Origin: Caldilineaceae bacterium SB0661_bin_32
Lineage (GTDB): Bacteria; Chloroflexota; Anaerolineae; Caldilineales; Caldilineaceae
Direction of reading: 5' to 3'
NCBI GenBank assembly: GCA_009841235.1
Contig: VXMH01000015.1
Coordinates: 1 to 64,000, forward strand
DNA length: 64,000 nt
Below, piece by piece: positions 25,691-35,449 of this stretch. Each line of letters opens with the position of its first letter. The stretch's first letter is position 1. The notes under the pieces were generated by a model. The model did no database searches and was not told the origin of the DNA. It worked only from the letters and a program-made list of their open reading frames with translations. The position numbers and the translations under genes were made by a program.

Positions 25691-25720
25691 ATTATAGTCC
25701 AGGAATTTTTTCAATGTAAT
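25691..25720 (-). promoter_or_regulatory. Predicted promoter of the second ABC operon
   Basis: On the minus strand a perfect TATAAT (25696-25691) is preceded at 18 bp by ATTACA (25720-25715), four of six matches to the -35 consensus. It lies in an AT-rich patch that stands out from the GC-rich surroundings and points to the binding-protein gene. Confidence 0.5.
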
Positions 25721-26013
25721 CCTATTTTTTTGTCCAAATTTGCGATGCTTTCGTCTGTTCCTGCTATTGCCCAGGGGTGACGGCAGGCTGTAGCGGCGCC
25801 AACAGAGCTACTTCAGGGGGTTCTGGCGCGCGAACGTTTGCATCGCGAATTCATTTCGCGACGCTACGCATTCCTTGAAGTCAGGTCATGGAAAGGGAAT
25901 TCAGATTCGACTCAACCGATCAGGCGCCAGTCGCCGGCCAAGTGCGTGCAGGAGAAGCGTTCCAAAAAGGGCAACGGGGCAAAGGGATGGACACCGGCTG
26001 TAGGCTGTGCAAG
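25721..26013. other. Intergenic region without a gene
   Basis: Between the second ABC operon promoter and the end of a PhyH gene. No coding frame of quality; the AT-rich part near 25721-25745 belongs to the promoter region. Nothing else is seen. Confidence 0.5.
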
Positions 26014-26895
26014 TCACAAACTGCGATTTTCAAGCGAGTAGGCGTGGTTCTCCCCACCTATCTGCCACACACCGCGGAACAACGATCGACGCTTGGGGGG
26101 CATGGCCTCAATGATCTCGTGTTCGAGATTGAGCCGGTGCCACTGCGCCCAAAGGGAGTTGTAGCAGTTGAAAACCGCACAACGGGGATTGTCCGGGTTG
26201 GTCCAGTCGTTGGCCGCGTGGAGCAGGCTTTCGGTGAAAATGACCGCCGACCCGGCCGGGCAGCTATAGTCCTCCATCATCTCCCGAATGCTGTTTTCCC
26301 AGGAAGAGTCGCTGATGTTGGGGCGGTAACGGTCGGGGCCGCCGTAATTGAAATGGGCCTTGTGGGATCCGCTGAGGAAGGATGTGCCGCCCTGACCGGC
26401 CTTGACCTCTTCGAGTTCCCATACCACGCGCGTCAGACCGGCGAATATTTTCCCGCCGACCGCCTGATAGCGCATCGCGTTTGCCTGTTGCGGCGGGCGC
26501 ACCACGTGCGGCAACCCGCCGTCGCGGCGCGCCTGCTTGCTCCAACCCGGCGGACGAACCGTGATAAAGGAGTTTTCGCAGCGGAAGGGGTAATAGTCGT
26601 CTGACAGGAAGGGCTCTTCTGCCAGGATTTCAGCCAGAATCCCTGCGACGGCCGGGTGATCGAGCAAGGTCTGGAGAGTCCCTTGAAACGACTGCCTGGG
26701 ATTTGTCGCCTGCTGATTATTCGCTATATCCGCTGTATAGGCCTCTGCCTTCATCGCCCCGATTTCGTCCTGCGTAAGCACACCGGGGAGCAGGATCCAG
26801 CCGCGCAGATCGAAGAAGAATTTCTGTTCTTCGGTCATCGGGATTGGTTTTGCGTCTAAGGATTTCAACTGTTTCCTCCGCGAAATGTCGGCCAA
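26014..26895 (-). CDS. PhyH-family protein with altered iron-binding motif
   Basis: A 293-residue PhyH-like protein. The fold signatures are present (GWILLPGVLTQDEIGAMKAE at the start, GGTSFLSGSHKAH, and SAVIFTESLLHAANDW with distal His226, then Asn-Pro-Arg-Cys). The usual HxD is replaced by His130-Val-Val132 (GLPHVVRPP), so the carboxylate iron ligand is missing. In Fe/2-oxoglutarate halogenases this Asp is also lost (to Ala or Gly) and chloride takes its place; Val is unusual, so the protein may instead be inactive or use a different ligand. It is monocistronic, convergent to nothing, and starts 960 bp from the next gene. Confidence 0.85.
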   Translation of the reverse strand: MADISRRKQLKSLDAKPIPMTEEQKFFFDLRGWILLPGVLTQDEIGAMKAEAYTADIANNQQATNPRQSFQGTLQTLLDHPAVAGILAEILAEEPFLSDDYYPFRCENSFITVRPPGWSKQARRDGGLPHVVRPPQQANAMRYQAVGGKIFAGLTRVVWELEEVKAGQGGTSFLSGSHKAHFNYGGPDRYRPNISDSSWENSIREMMEDYSCPAGSAVIFTESLLHAANDWTNPDNPRCAVFNCYNSLWAQWHRLNLEHEIIEAMPPKRRSLFRGVWQIGGENHAYSLENRSL

Positions 26896-27142
26896 TACAC
26901 AGGCGCCTTCACCCAGGCATCATGTTCCGGTCTACCCTTTCACACCTGTGAACACGAAACCCTGGATGAAATAACGTTACTCCACGAAAACAACACGATG
27001 AGTGGACTCTTCTGCAATCGGGAGACATGCTCGTTCGGCTTCGGGACCGAACTACAGTTTTGCGATATTCAAGGCCTGGGGAAAGTCCGTTAAATGATAG
27101 TGGCCCGGTCAGTCAGTGTCAAGTCAACAAAGAACTCAGGCA
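26896..27142. other. Intergenic region upstream of a PhyH-like gene
   Basis: No gene is seen. The region is more AT-rich than average and should hold the promoter of the minus-strand PhyH-like gene, but I cannot point to a convincing box pair. Confidence 0.4.
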
Positions 27143-27347
27143 GGGCAATCGTAGCTAATCCGGTTTGCCAACATTGCCGAGGTTAGCCAGAGAGTCCACG
27201 AAGGGCAGGCACAAGGCCTGCCCCTACCGTAGATTGAGGGGGAAGGCGGAGAGTGCGGTGTGCATGGGTGCGCCAGGGCAGGGGCACGGCCCGGCCATGC
27301 GTTTCGGGCAGCCTCCCAGGAAATTGACGCGATAAGATACGAATGCC
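27143..27347. mobile_element. MITE-like inverted-repeat element, copy C, with internal insertion
   Basis: Starts with GGGCAATCG and carries the same ATTGCCGAGGTTAGCCAGAGAG left half and the intact hairpin (arms 27203-27210 and 27216-27223). After the hairpin about 70 extra bases are inserted, including a second GGGCAGGGGCACGG-type unit like the tandem repeat at window start, before the right half resumes (GGGCAGCCTCCCAGGAAATTGACGC). The right terminus is degraded (GATACGAATGCC). This suggests an older, reworked copy. Confidence 0.65.
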
Positions 27348-27514
27348 TTGAGTACCCAGGCGATTCCAGAAGAGCGGGGAATCCGAGAGGGGCTAACCGA
27401 TTTTCGGGGCCTGACGCAGCTTCATTCTGGCAGTCGTCGCAGGTCCACTGACAGAATAATATGGGATTGAAATTTCGGGTCCGGTAACCCCAAAAAGCCA
27501 CTTGCCAGATGTTG

Positions 27515-27561
27515 TAGGATGGGATACATTTTTCAGTGCAGCCGCAGGATAGGATACATTT
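27515..27561. repeat. Paired direct repeat, 30-bp spacing
   Basis: TAGGATGGGATACATTT (27515-27531) and CAGGATAGGATACATTT (27545-27561) are near-identical 17-bp words exactly 30 bp apart. Such spaced repeats occur at ends of some insertion sequences, but no transposase is nearby. Treat as an unidentified repeat or relic. Confidence 0.45.
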
Positions 27562-27858
27562 CCAGGCGTCAACCATCGACACAGTCGCTCACAGTTTCCA
27601 GGCAACCACTCTCGACTCAAAATCGGTTATCTCCTCCCGAGTCAGAACGAAAGCGAACGACACTGGCATCCGTTTCAAACTGTTAAGTAGAATCGCACTC
27701 CCGGTGAAAGGCTTGAAGGCAAAGCCGGCCATCCCAGGCCTCCTCAAGCCGTTCGCAGGCACGTATCCCGCCGACTCTGCAGGGCAGATGCCGGCGTCTC
27801 GGAAAGCGAAACAAAAAAATAATAGTACGACGACGATGACTGTCGAAAGGAATCTCCG

Positions 27859-28617
27859 ATGAAACGCACCTTCCTCACCCTGCTGCTAATTGCATCGCTC
27901 CTCTTCGTCCCGGCAACGGGCCTCGGCGCCCCGCCAAACCAGGAAGCCTCATCGGACCTGCCCATGAGCGTCACGGTCTTGGGCTATGGGGCTGCCTCGG
28001 CTCCCCCGGACAGTGTCAGCGTGAACCTGTATATCGGCGAGCAACCCTCCTATGGCCCCGGGGGTCCTGAGCTGTCCTTCGTCGAACCAGAGGACCTTGA
28101 AGAAGTTGGCGACTTCCTGGTTGAACAGGGAATTGATGTTGAGTCGATAGAGATAAACTACCTCAGCCGAAACTATGCGTATGGGCCTTCAAGTTTCGCA
28201 GGTGAAGTTGCTTTTTCCTTTAACGAATTGGACCGGCTGCTTGATCTGATGCAGGGGCTCCTGGACGAAATGGAAGGAAGACGCGGCCCCACGATTCAGG
28301 GCGCGAACATGGTCTTCCGGGTCGAAGACTGTGCCGCGCTGGAGCTGGAGGCGATGCGCGCCGCACTCGACGACGCCAGACAGCGCGCGTCAAGGATGGC
28401 AGGGCTTCTGGACATGTCGCTCGGCCGCGTCATTTCAGTCTCGGAGGACGTTTCCCCGGTTGGCGCGATCCGACCCGCGGGCGGCTGCATCGCCCACGCC
28501 GGGCAGACGTCTATTGGAGGCTACTATCTGATGGGAAGCTCCAGTTCGCTGGCCAACACGCCGTCGGAGGTTGAAGTGGCCATCATGCTGAAAGCAACCT
28601 TTTCCCTCCAGCCGTGA
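27859..28617 (+). CDS. Exported SIMPL-domain protein
   Basis: A 252-residue protein with a clean signal peptide (about residues 1-25) and a SIMPL (DUF541) domain: SVTVLGYGAASAPPDSVSVNL at the start and the helical core ALDDARQRASRMAGLLDMSLGRVISVSE near residues 170-196. Members form periplasmic or extracytoplasmic oligomers; one E. coli homologue is the oxidative-stress protein YggE. The insertion GEQPSYGPGGPEL is unusual. AAGGAA lies before the ATG. Neighbours do not suggest a partner. Confidence 0.85.
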   Translation: MKRTFLTLLLIASLLFVPATGLGAPPNQEASSDLPMSVTVLGYGAASAPPDSVSVNLYIGEQPSYGPGGPELSFVEPEDLEEVGDFLVEQGIDVESIEINYLSRNYAYGPSSFAGEVAFSFNELDRLLDLMQGLLDEMEGRRGPTIQGANMVFRVEDCAALELEAMRAALDDARQRASRMAGLLDMSLGRVISVSEDVSPVGAIRPAGGCIAHAGQTSIGGYYLMGSSSSLANTPSEVEVAIMLKATFSLQP

Positions 28618-28867
28618 GACCCGACCGGGATCTTACCGGATATTCAACGGTGCTTCAGTTTTCGGACTTGCAGACGACGGCACTATGGAGTGGGGCGGCG
28701 GCAGAGGAAGCTACTCGAAGAGAAAGCAGGAGGCGGACTGATTTGGCCCTACAGCGTAGTCTAGCGGCGTGCCGGATGCACAACGGTCCATGGCGTGGGC
28801 GCAACGGTGGTAAAACTTGCAGCCTTCCAGTGCCAGCGGCGAAGGCCGTCGGAAGAGACCCCGCCAT

Positions 28868-29143
28868 AGCATCTTCAACGAGGCCACGATTCACGGGACC
28901 CTGCCCTGGAGTGCCAAGCAGCAGCGTCGCTCGCTCCTCTATCGTTTCTCGCCCAACTACCTGCACTTTGCCGGCGGCGTCTACGAGACTTCGATGCCGG
29001 ACTGGGTGGACGAGTTGACTCCCGCGCAACAGGCGGTCCTGGAGCCTCCCTATATCTACGACCGTCCCATCATCGAAGATGACAGCGTTTCGATAATTCG
29101 CCCAAAGCGCGTGCGTCCGGATGGAACCATCAGAGAAGAGTGA
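28868..29143 (+). pseudogene. PhyH oxygenase, C-terminal remnant
   Basis: From about 28868 the plus frame reads like the last 90 residues of a PhyH protein (IFNEATIHGTLPWSAKQQRR, then LLYRFSPNYLHFAGG, then WVDELTPAQQAVLEPPY), including the distal His but not the HxD half. Upstream sequence has no matching frame, so most of the gene is lost. It is closest in style to the intact PhyH at 13290. Confidence 0.8.
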
Positions 29144-29162
29144 AGAGTCCGCTCCCGCCGCT

Positions 29163-30326
29163 CTACGTTTCGTGCCATGACATTGCCTCGCCTCGCACAA
29201 GCGTTGCGCGGCGTTCATAGCTTCCGGGCCATTCCACTTCCAGCTCCCCACTTTCTACCATGAGGCTGAGAGGATTGACGCGCGTCTTCAGGGGCAGGTA
29301 GATCCGCTGGCGCTTGCGCGCCGACTCGTAGAGCGCCATCATCACCTCCTGTACAGCCCTCCCCCGCTCCCCGCCGCTGACGGGGCTGTCCGTTCGCCCT
29401 TCGACCCAGTCGATTGCCTCCCGGCACTGTTGCGACCAGCAGTCATGCCATGGCGCCGACAGGTCATCCCAGCCCCCCGTTTTCCCGTTCAGATAGCGAA
29501 CCGCGCCGATTTCAAAGTTATAGCGCGCGGAAAGTCCCTCGGGCATGTGCATCGGCGCATCGGACGGAATCATCTCATCGGGATGACAGGTCGTGCTGAG
29601 CTCCATTATTCCCTGCGTTCCGATCACGCGGCAACCCTGGCCCAGACCTTCAACCAGGTTTCCCATGATGAGGATCATGGCTCCGTTGTCGCAGGCAGCC
29701 AGGCCGAGGCAGGCATCTTCCGCCGGCAGACCGCGTTCCATCAGGTCGGTGGTTCGTTCCACCGCGCCCATCACCCACTCCACCTGCGGCTCGTCCATGA
29801 GAAAAAGGGCCAGGCGAATGTTGTGCGAATTGGTGTTGAGCAGATTTCCGCCTGCGTCCAGTTGAATCTGCGTGACGCGGCCAATCGCGCCCTCCCGAAT
29901 GAGGTCTTTGGCCTTTTTCCAAGTGGTGTGGTGGGGCCTCTGGTAAGCAACTGTCAGTTTGACCCCGTTTCGCTGGCACGCGGTCAACATCGCGTCGGCC
30001 TCTCCCAGGTCCACGGCCATCGGCTTCTGGCAGATGATCGCTTTCGGCTGGCGGGCGGCGGCCGCGATGACCATTTCCGCGTGCTGCTGGTGCCAGGAGC
30101 AGACATCGACGAAATCAAGCCGCTCGCTGTCCAGCATCTGCCGGTAATCGGCGTAGCGATGCGCCTCGGGGACCCCGAAGAATTCGCCAAACTCCCGCAG
30201 AGCGTCCGGGTTCGTATCTGCAATCGCCCCGATTTCGGTTGGGCCGCCCTCCACGCCCAGCCAGGCCCGGGCGTGGACGCGCGCGATGATGCCACAAGCA
30301 ATGATTCCGGTTCGATAAGTTGCCAT
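29163..30326 (-). CDS. Gfo/Idh/MocA family NAD(P)-dependent dehydrogenase
   Basis: A 387-residue dehydrogenase. The Rossmann opening is slightly unusual (YRTGIIACGIIARVHARA), the catalytic Lys is in ICQKPMAVDLGEA (QKP instead of EKP), and the substrate domain follows with YQRPHHTTWKKAKDLI. The ATG at 30326 has AGGAG before it. It lies 119 bp after the metallopeptidase gene on the same strand and runs convergently into the PhyH remnant. Confidence 0.88.
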   Translation of the reverse strand: MATYRTGIIACGIIARVHARAWLGVEGGPTEIGAIADTNPDALREFGEFFGVPEAHRYADYRQMLDSERLDFVDVCSWHQQHAEMVIAAAARQPKAIICQKPMAVDLGEADAMLTACQRNGVKLTVAYQRPHHTTWKKAKDLIREGAIGRVTQIQLDAGGNLLNTNSHNIRLALFLMDEPQVEWVMGAVERTTDLMERGLPAEDACLGLAACDNGAMILIMGNLVEGLGQGCRVIGTQGIMELSTTCHPDEMIPSDAPMHMPEGLSARYNFEIGAVRYLNGKTGGWDDLSAPWHDCWSQQCREAIDWVEGRTDSPVSGGERGRAVQEVMMALYESARKRQRIYLPLKTRVNPLSLMVESGELEVEWPGSYERRATLVRGEAMSWHET

Positions 30327-30445
30327 TGGATGCTCCTGATAGAGGCCCGTTTTCGCCTGGACCTGCGCCCAAGCGATCGGCGTACCGTGCCCGCTCCGTC
30401 GTCCCAAGGGAAAGCTGCTGCACAAACCGGCCGGTCCCTGCTTCC

Positions 30446-31834
30446 TTAGTCTGCCTGCAAACTCTTCTCCAGGTCGGAAGAGCTGGTAAACCAGCGCACC
30501 CGGCCCATAAAGTGCGCCAGATCGTCGCTCTCTGCGCGTAGCCGCTGCAACATCGGACCGATGGGATCAGATGCAGCCCCGTCGGTCCCATAGCTGCCGT
30601 GGAAAGCAAAGTAGGCCTGATTCAACACGCGCAAGGGATACCCGTTCGCCACCAAAAACTGCCTGCGGCCCTCCATGTAGGTTTCGGCGGTCTCCACCAG
30701 CCCCGCTTCCAACAACGTATCCACGTGCAGCCGCGTCTCACGCATTGCCCGCTGAAACTCGAACGGGAGAGGCCGGCCGTATCGCTCCCATCGACTTTGC
30801 TCCAACTCATATGTCCGCGTCCAAGAATCGGCCGTGCTACAAGCGCAGGAACCGTCCTCATTCGACCCGCTTGCCGCTTCTGCAGATGGCTGCGCAGTGT
30901 CATAGAGACGCCGCGTCAACCGGCCGGCGATTTCGGCGCCCACGATTTCCGATACTGTTTCGTTGAGAGTCGTGGCATCGTCGCTGCTCGCGTAGCGCAG
31001 ACCCAATGGGAAAAGAAAGAGATAGTGGTGCACCCACTCATGGGCAACTGTCTCCAATACCCATTCGAGCGAACTGCTCTCCACAACCATTGCCGGAAAG
31101 ACGGCCATTCCTCCAATCCGTGAAATATGCGCGCTGAGATCTGTGCGATCTTCGATGGCGCGTTCGCTCTCTTCAAGTGTAACCGGATCATACTCGGCCT
31201 GAAGAACGCGCGAGTGGAGGGTAGAGATCCGGTCGCGCGGGCTTACCGTCAGCTTCAGCGGGGGCTCGATAAAGGCGAACTGCACAGGGGGCCATACAAA
31301 ACCGGCCAGTCCCAGGCCGGCCCTCCGAATCTCTTCTCGGACCTGGAGCTGAATGACCTCTTCCACAAGCGAGCGTTCTGCTGCCTGTTGGCGGCGCAAG
31401 GCGGCCAACTCCCGGTGCGCTTCTGCAACTGCTGGCGAATGTCCGGCGCCGCCAGCAGGGTCCATACCCGAAAACCCAAGTCCTGAAGGCTGAACAGAAA
31501 TGCCTGATTCAGAGAGTTCAGCGGCAACTGGACTCTCTTCTGCGATCAGCCTTCTCAGTTCCCCCTCTCTTTCTCCGATCTTCTTCGCCCGTTCAAAGTA
31601 GGCGCGCACCAGCTTCACCTGCGTTTCGACGTCCAGTCCGTCTTGCAGCGGCTTCTCCCCTGCAAAGAAGATACGGCCCAAGGCATTCAGCTCCCAGGCG
31701 AAAAAGTTGAAGTCGGGCAGGGCAACTGCCGACTTGATGATATGGGCACGCGCGGGGATCGAGCGCGGAACGCTGCCACCGATGAGCAGCAGGGCAAGCA
31801 GAAGCGCGATGGCCGTCCAGGAGGTCCTTCTCAT
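30446..31834 (-). CDS. Predicted membrane-anchored zinc metallopeptidase
   Basis: A 462-residue protein with an N-terminal hydrophobic anchor (residues 7-20), a coiled-coil-prone middle (about 75-160: ERAKKIGEREGELRRLIAEE and AHRELAALRRQQAAERSLVEE), and an HExxH zinc motif His265-Glu-Trp-Val-His269 followed by ETVSEIVGAEIAGRL, whose Glu could be the third ligand of a gluzincin. I do not recognise the family by name. ATG 31834 is used; TTG 31861 is possible. It lies 38 bp after murJ on the same strand, so an envelope role is plausible (inference). Confidence 0.75.
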   Translation of the reverse strand: MRRTSWTAIALLLALLLIGGSVPRSIPARAHIIKSAVALPDFNFFAWELNALGRIFFAGEKPLQDGLDVETQVKLVRAYFERAKKIGEREGELRRLIAEESPVAAELSESGISVQPSGLGFSGMDPAGGAGHSPAVAEAHRELAALRRQQAAERSLVEEVIQLQVREEIRRAGLGLAGFVWPPVQFAFIEPPLKLTVSPRDRISTLHSRVLQAEYDPVTLEESERAIEDRTDLSAHISRIGGMAVFPAMVVESSSLEWVLETVAHEWVHHYLFLFPLGLRYASSDDATTLNETVSEIVGAEIAGRLTRRLYDTAQPSAEAASGSNEDGSCACSTADSWTRTYELEQSRWERYGRPLPFEFQRAMRETRLHVDTLLEAGLVETAETYMEGRRQFLVANGYPLRVLNQAYFAFHGSYGTDGAASDPIGPMLQRLRAESDDLAHFMGRVRWFTSSSDLEKSLQAD

Positions 31835-31872
31835 AAAGGCCAGGCTAAAGGATAGGTTCAAATCGGAAGGCG

Positions 31873-33594
31873 TCAGCGCTCACTCTCCCTTTCCAGTCTG
31901 CCCAGCCGCATTGCGGCCCGGTACAGTTGCCATGCTTCAGGCTGGCGGGCCAGCAGCAACGCGCCAGCGTAGGCCAGGGCGCCGCCCCCGCCGCCGACAA
32001 CGATCCGCAAAATGTCGTTTGACAGGGAGGGGGTTCCGACAGGTTCCAATAGCGACAACAGCCAGGCCATCACCAGTCCCATAGCTGCGGCAGCCCCAAC
32101 GACCGTCCCAGCCGTTCTCACGTTCGGCCCGATATACCGCTTTGGACTGAATTCCAAGCCGTCCTCTGCATCAGAAGGACGCCCGCGCCCTGAGACTGTC
32201 TTCAGCTTCCAATACAGCAACCCCAGCATAACGACTGCATGAGCGCCCTGCTTGGCAGTGTCCGCCCAGACGAGCCCCAGAAAGCCCAGCCCTTCCAAGA
32301 GGACCAGCGCGATTACCGCATAGACCAGGACACTAAGTACGCCGACCAGCGCCGGGAGCAAGGTATTGTTGCGTGCATAAAATGCATAGATCAGCGGGAA
32401 GTCGATCGCCGCAAAAAGCGCGCCCACAAGATAGACGTGCAGGGCTGACCCGACCTGCGCGGTGTCTGCGGCCGTAAACTGTCCCCGCTCGAACAGAACC
32501 CGTACCGCCGGCTCCGCCAGCAGACCCAAGCCAACCAGGAGAGGCACGATCAGCACGATCACCATGCGCAGCCCGCGCGCCAGCGTCGCACGATAGGCGC
32601 CTTCGTCGCCAGCGGCAAACTGCTGGCTGAGCCGGGGCAACGCCGCCAGCGAAATGGCAACACTGATCATCCCCAGGGGCAGCTGCTGCAACGTGGTTGC
32701 CTTACTCATCCAGGCGATACTTTGTACGCCCGTGCTACTGGCCAGCCGCCGGTCCAGCCCCACCTGGAACTGTGCCACGATCAGCCCAGCCGCAATCGGC
32801 AGATAGAGCCGCACGATTCGGGCCAGCGCCGGATGGCTCCACTCCACCGTGAACCTGAGACCGGCCCGACGCACGTCCCACGCCATCAGTCCGAACTGAA
32901 CCATACTTCCTGCCAGCACACCAATCGCCAGGCTGGCAATGCCGATACGCCCGGCCAGAAGCGGCGCCGCGACAAGGATTCCAAGGTTGTAGACGGCTGT
33001 GGCCAGTGCAGGCAGGCTGAAGCGCTGGAGTGCAAACAGGACGGCCGTCAACAGGCCGGCCATCGAGAGAAACCAGACGACCGGCGCCATCAGACGAAGC
33101 AGATGGGACGTCAATGGAAGCAACGCCGGATCAAAGTCGTCGAAATCCCCGGCAAGCAGGCTGGCAACCTGGGGGGCAAAGACGAATATCAGGAGAGCCA
33201 GTGCTGCCAGAGATACAACCGAAAGGCTGAGCAGCGCGCCCACCAGCCGCACGAGCTCAGGATTCGGCCCAAACTGCGCAGCTTCCGGGGGCGGATCGCC
33301 TTTCTCCGGTCTGGGCTCTTGATCACGGTCGAACCGGGCATAGTCGCTGAGAACAGGGACGAGCGCCGCGCTCAGCATGCCTCCGACGAGAAGGTCGTAC
33401 AGCATTTTGGGCGCGGTACCGGCTACGGTAAAGGCGCTGACAAGCCCGGTAGCACCGAAGTAGCTGGCGATCACCATCTCGCGGACGAGACCCAGGATAC
33501 GGCTGGCAACCGCGCCGATCGACAAGAGAGAGGCGCTGCGAGCCAGTGCCGCGGAGGCTTGATGTTGGGGTGTCGAACCGGGAGGCGGCGGCAC
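31873..33594 (-). CDS. murJ: Lipid II flippase MurJ (MviN family)
   Basis: A 573-residue integral membrane protein of the MurJ/MviN family, which flips lipid-linked peptidoglycan precursor across the membrane. The N-terminus [37 protein letters not shown] is diagnostic, and about 14 hydrophobic segments are seen. A Pro-Gly-rich loop (residues about 105-115) and a loop near [12 protein letters not shown] break the helices. The start is GTG at 33594. The neighbour downstream is the metallopeptidase at 30446-31834. Confidence 0.93.
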   Translation of the reverse strand: MPPPPGSTPQHQASAALARSASLLSIGAVASRILGLVREMVIASYFGATGLVSAFTVAGTAPKMLYDLLVGGMLSAALVPVLSDYARFDRDQEPRPEKGDPPPEAAQFGPNPELVRLVGALLSLSVVSLAALALLIFVFAPQVASLLAGDFDDFDPALLPLTSHLLRLMAPVVWFLSMAGLLTAVLFALQRFSLPALATAVYNLGILVAAPLLAGRIGIASLAIGVLAGSMVQFGLMAWDVRRAGLRFTVEWSHPALARIVRLYLPIAAGLIVAQFQVGLDRRLASSTGVQSIAWMSKATTLQQLPLGMISVAISLAALPRLSQQFAAGDEGAYRATLARGLRMVIVLIVPLLVGLGLLAEPAVRVLFERGQFTAADTAQVGSALHVYLVGALFAAIDFPLIYAFYARNNTLLPALVGVLSVLVYAVIALVLLEGLGFLGLVWADTAKQGAHAVVMLGLLYWKLKTVSGRGRPSDAEDGLEFSPKRYIGPNVRTAGTVVGAAAAMGLVMAWLLSLLEPVGTPSLSNDILRIVVGGGGGALAYAGALLLARQPEAWQLYRAAMRLGRLERESER

Positions 33595-33699
33595 TACGGG
33601 TCCAATCTTTCGCCAGTCACGAGGCCTTGGCGTATTGCAGGAGCCATTCGCAGCACCGCCCTGGTTTGCACAGAATCCGGCCGGCCGCTGAGGCGGAAC

Positions 33700-34794
33700 T
33701 CAGTCAGCAGCCACCAATTCTGCCGGCTTGCTGGGTACGCCGGGCGTGGGCCATGCCCGCGGGTCCTCGTTCAGATCGGGCAGACCCTCGGCTTCCAATG
33801 AGGCCAGGAACTTCTCCGCCTGCATTGCCGCCGCGCAGCCCTGTCCAACACTGGTCGCTACCTGTTTGAAGACCTTGTCGGCGATCTCACCGGCGGCAAA
33901 GACGCCAGGGATATTGGTCCGCGTGAACGGGTCGGCGATCAGATGACCGTCCCCGTCCAGGTCCAGCTTGCCGTGATAGAGGTCATTGTTGGGGATGTGG
34001 CCGATGTAGACGAAAACACCGTCGGTGGCGATTTCGCCCTCGGCGCCATTCTGCGTATCTTGCGTGGTGACACCGGAAACGACGCCATTCTCGTTCCCGT
34101 TGATCGAAGTCACGACCGTATTCCACACGAATTCGATCTTGTCATGATCAAAGGCGCGACTTTGCAGAATTTTGCTTGCGCGTAGCTCGTCCCGCCGGTG
34201 AATTACCTTCACATTGGTGGCGAACTTGGTCAGGAACAGGCCCTCTTCCAGCGCGCTGTCGCCTCCGCCTACAACGACTAGCTCTTTGCCCCGGAAAAAG
34301 AACCCGTCGCAGGTCGCGCAGTAACTGACACCCTTCCCCGTATACTCCTGCTCGCCGGGCACTTCCAGGAAGCGCGGGCGCGCGCCGGTGCAGAGAATTA
34401 ACGATTTGGTCCGGTATTCCTTGCTCTGGGCGGTCCGCACTGTAAAGGGATGCTCGTCCACCACGATCTCCGTGACATGATCGTATTCGACCACACAACC
34501 GAATCGCTCGGCCTGCGCCTTGAACTTTTCGACCAGATCAGGGCCGCTCAACCCTTCGGGAAAGCCGGGATAGTTTTCGACCTCGTAGGTAATGCTGACC
34601 TGGCCGCCGTAGTCGTCGCCGGTGATCAGCAAGGGTTCAAGGTTGGCCCGCGCTGCGTAGAGGCCCGCAGTCCACCCTGCCGGCCCGCTGCCTATCACGA
34701 TCACATCATGCAGCGTTTCCTCTTCCCCGGCCTTGACGGTCTTGGCCCCCGCGCCGTTTTGCATCTCTGCACCGTTCTGATTTGTTTCAACCAT
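33700..34794 (-). CDS. trxB: Thioredoxin-disulfide reductase
   Basis: A 364-residue flavoprotein that reduces thioredoxin with NADPH. The FAD motif is [20 protein letters not shown], the NADPH motif is [19 protein letters not shown], and the redox-active CATC pair is Cys159/Cys162 ([10 protein letters not shown]). Compared with standard TrxB of about 315 residues it has about 28 extra N-terminal and about 20 extra C-terminal residues ([14 protein letters not shown]) of low complexity. GGGAG precedes the ATG. No thioredoxin gene is adjacent. Confidence 0.94.
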   Translation of the reverse strand: MVETNQNGAEMQNGAGAKTVKAGEEETLHDVIVIGSGPAGWTAGLYAARANLEPLLITGDDYGGQVSITYEVENYPGFPEGLSGPDLVEKFKAQAERFGCVVEYDHVTEIVVDEHPFTVRTAQSKEYRTKSLILCTGARPRFLEVPGEQEYTGKGVSYCATCDGFFFRGKELVVVGGGDSALEEGLFLTKFATNVKVIHRRDELRASKILQSRAFDHDKIEFVWNTVVTSINGNENGVVSGVTTQDTQNGAEGEIATDGVFVYIGHIPNNDLYHGKLDLDGDGHLIADPFTRTNIPGVFAAGEIADKVFKQVATSVGQGCAAAMQAEKFLASLEAEGLPDLNEDPRAWPTPGVPSKPAELVAAD

Positions 34795-35028
34795 TCTCTG
34801 ACTCCCGATTGTCTGTACGCCTCCGACAACATCAAGCCACTTAGTGGTAGTCTTTTACCTGTCCATAGAGCGACATTCGCCAGGCTTGAATGTGAAAAAC
34901 TACCTTCATGCTATGTGCCAGAATGTGAATGCAAGAAAGTTCGATCCCCTACAAACATTGTCCCCCAAACTATTGGACTTGTATGGGGGCTGGCCCACAA
35001 TTGCCCCGGTCCATCCTTTTGCTCCACG

Positions 35029-35412
35029 CTAGGTCTGAATAATCTGAATCACGTTTCCACACGTGTCGCGAAAAGAAGCGATAGAGAAACTTCCGTAGTC
35101 CGTCGGTTCAATGACGAAATGAACGCCTAGTTCGATCAGCCGTTCATACTCCTTTTGCAGGTCTTCTACGCTGAACATAGTGGCCGGTATCCCCTGTTCG
35201 AAGATCGCCTTCTGAAACTGTTCGGCAGCCGGGTTATCGTTTGGTTCCAGGAGCAGCTCCGTACCGTCTTGATGGTCGGGTGATACCACTGTTAGCCACC
35301 TGAATTCACCGACGGGAATGTCCTCCTTCTTCACAAAGCCAAGGACTTCTGTGTAGAACTTCAGCGCCTTTTCTTGATCGTTTACAAAAATGCCGTTATG
35401 TGAGATCTTCAC
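35029..35412 (-). CDS. VOC (glyoxalase/bleomycin-resistance fold) protein
   Basis: A 127-residue protein with a single VOC module of two beta-alpha-beta-beta-beta units. KISHNGIFVNDQEKALKFYTEVLGF opens the fold and FRDTCGNVIQIIQT closes it, with Glu and His positions compatible with a metal site. Such proteins include dioxygenases, epimerases and resistance proteins; no specific role can be set. It starts 38 bp after the aminotransferase gene on the same strand, possibly as the last gene of that operon. Confidence 0.88.
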   Translation of the reverse strand: MKISHNGIFVNDQEKALKFYTEVLGFVKKEDIPVGEFRWLTVVSPDHQDGTELLLEPNDNPAAEQFQKAIFEQGIPATMFSVEDLQKEYERLIELGVHFVIEPTDYGSFSIASFRDTCGNVIQIIQT

Positions 35413-35449
35413 GTTTCATTCCTTTGCGATTGTGGTTGCACTTCTTGTG

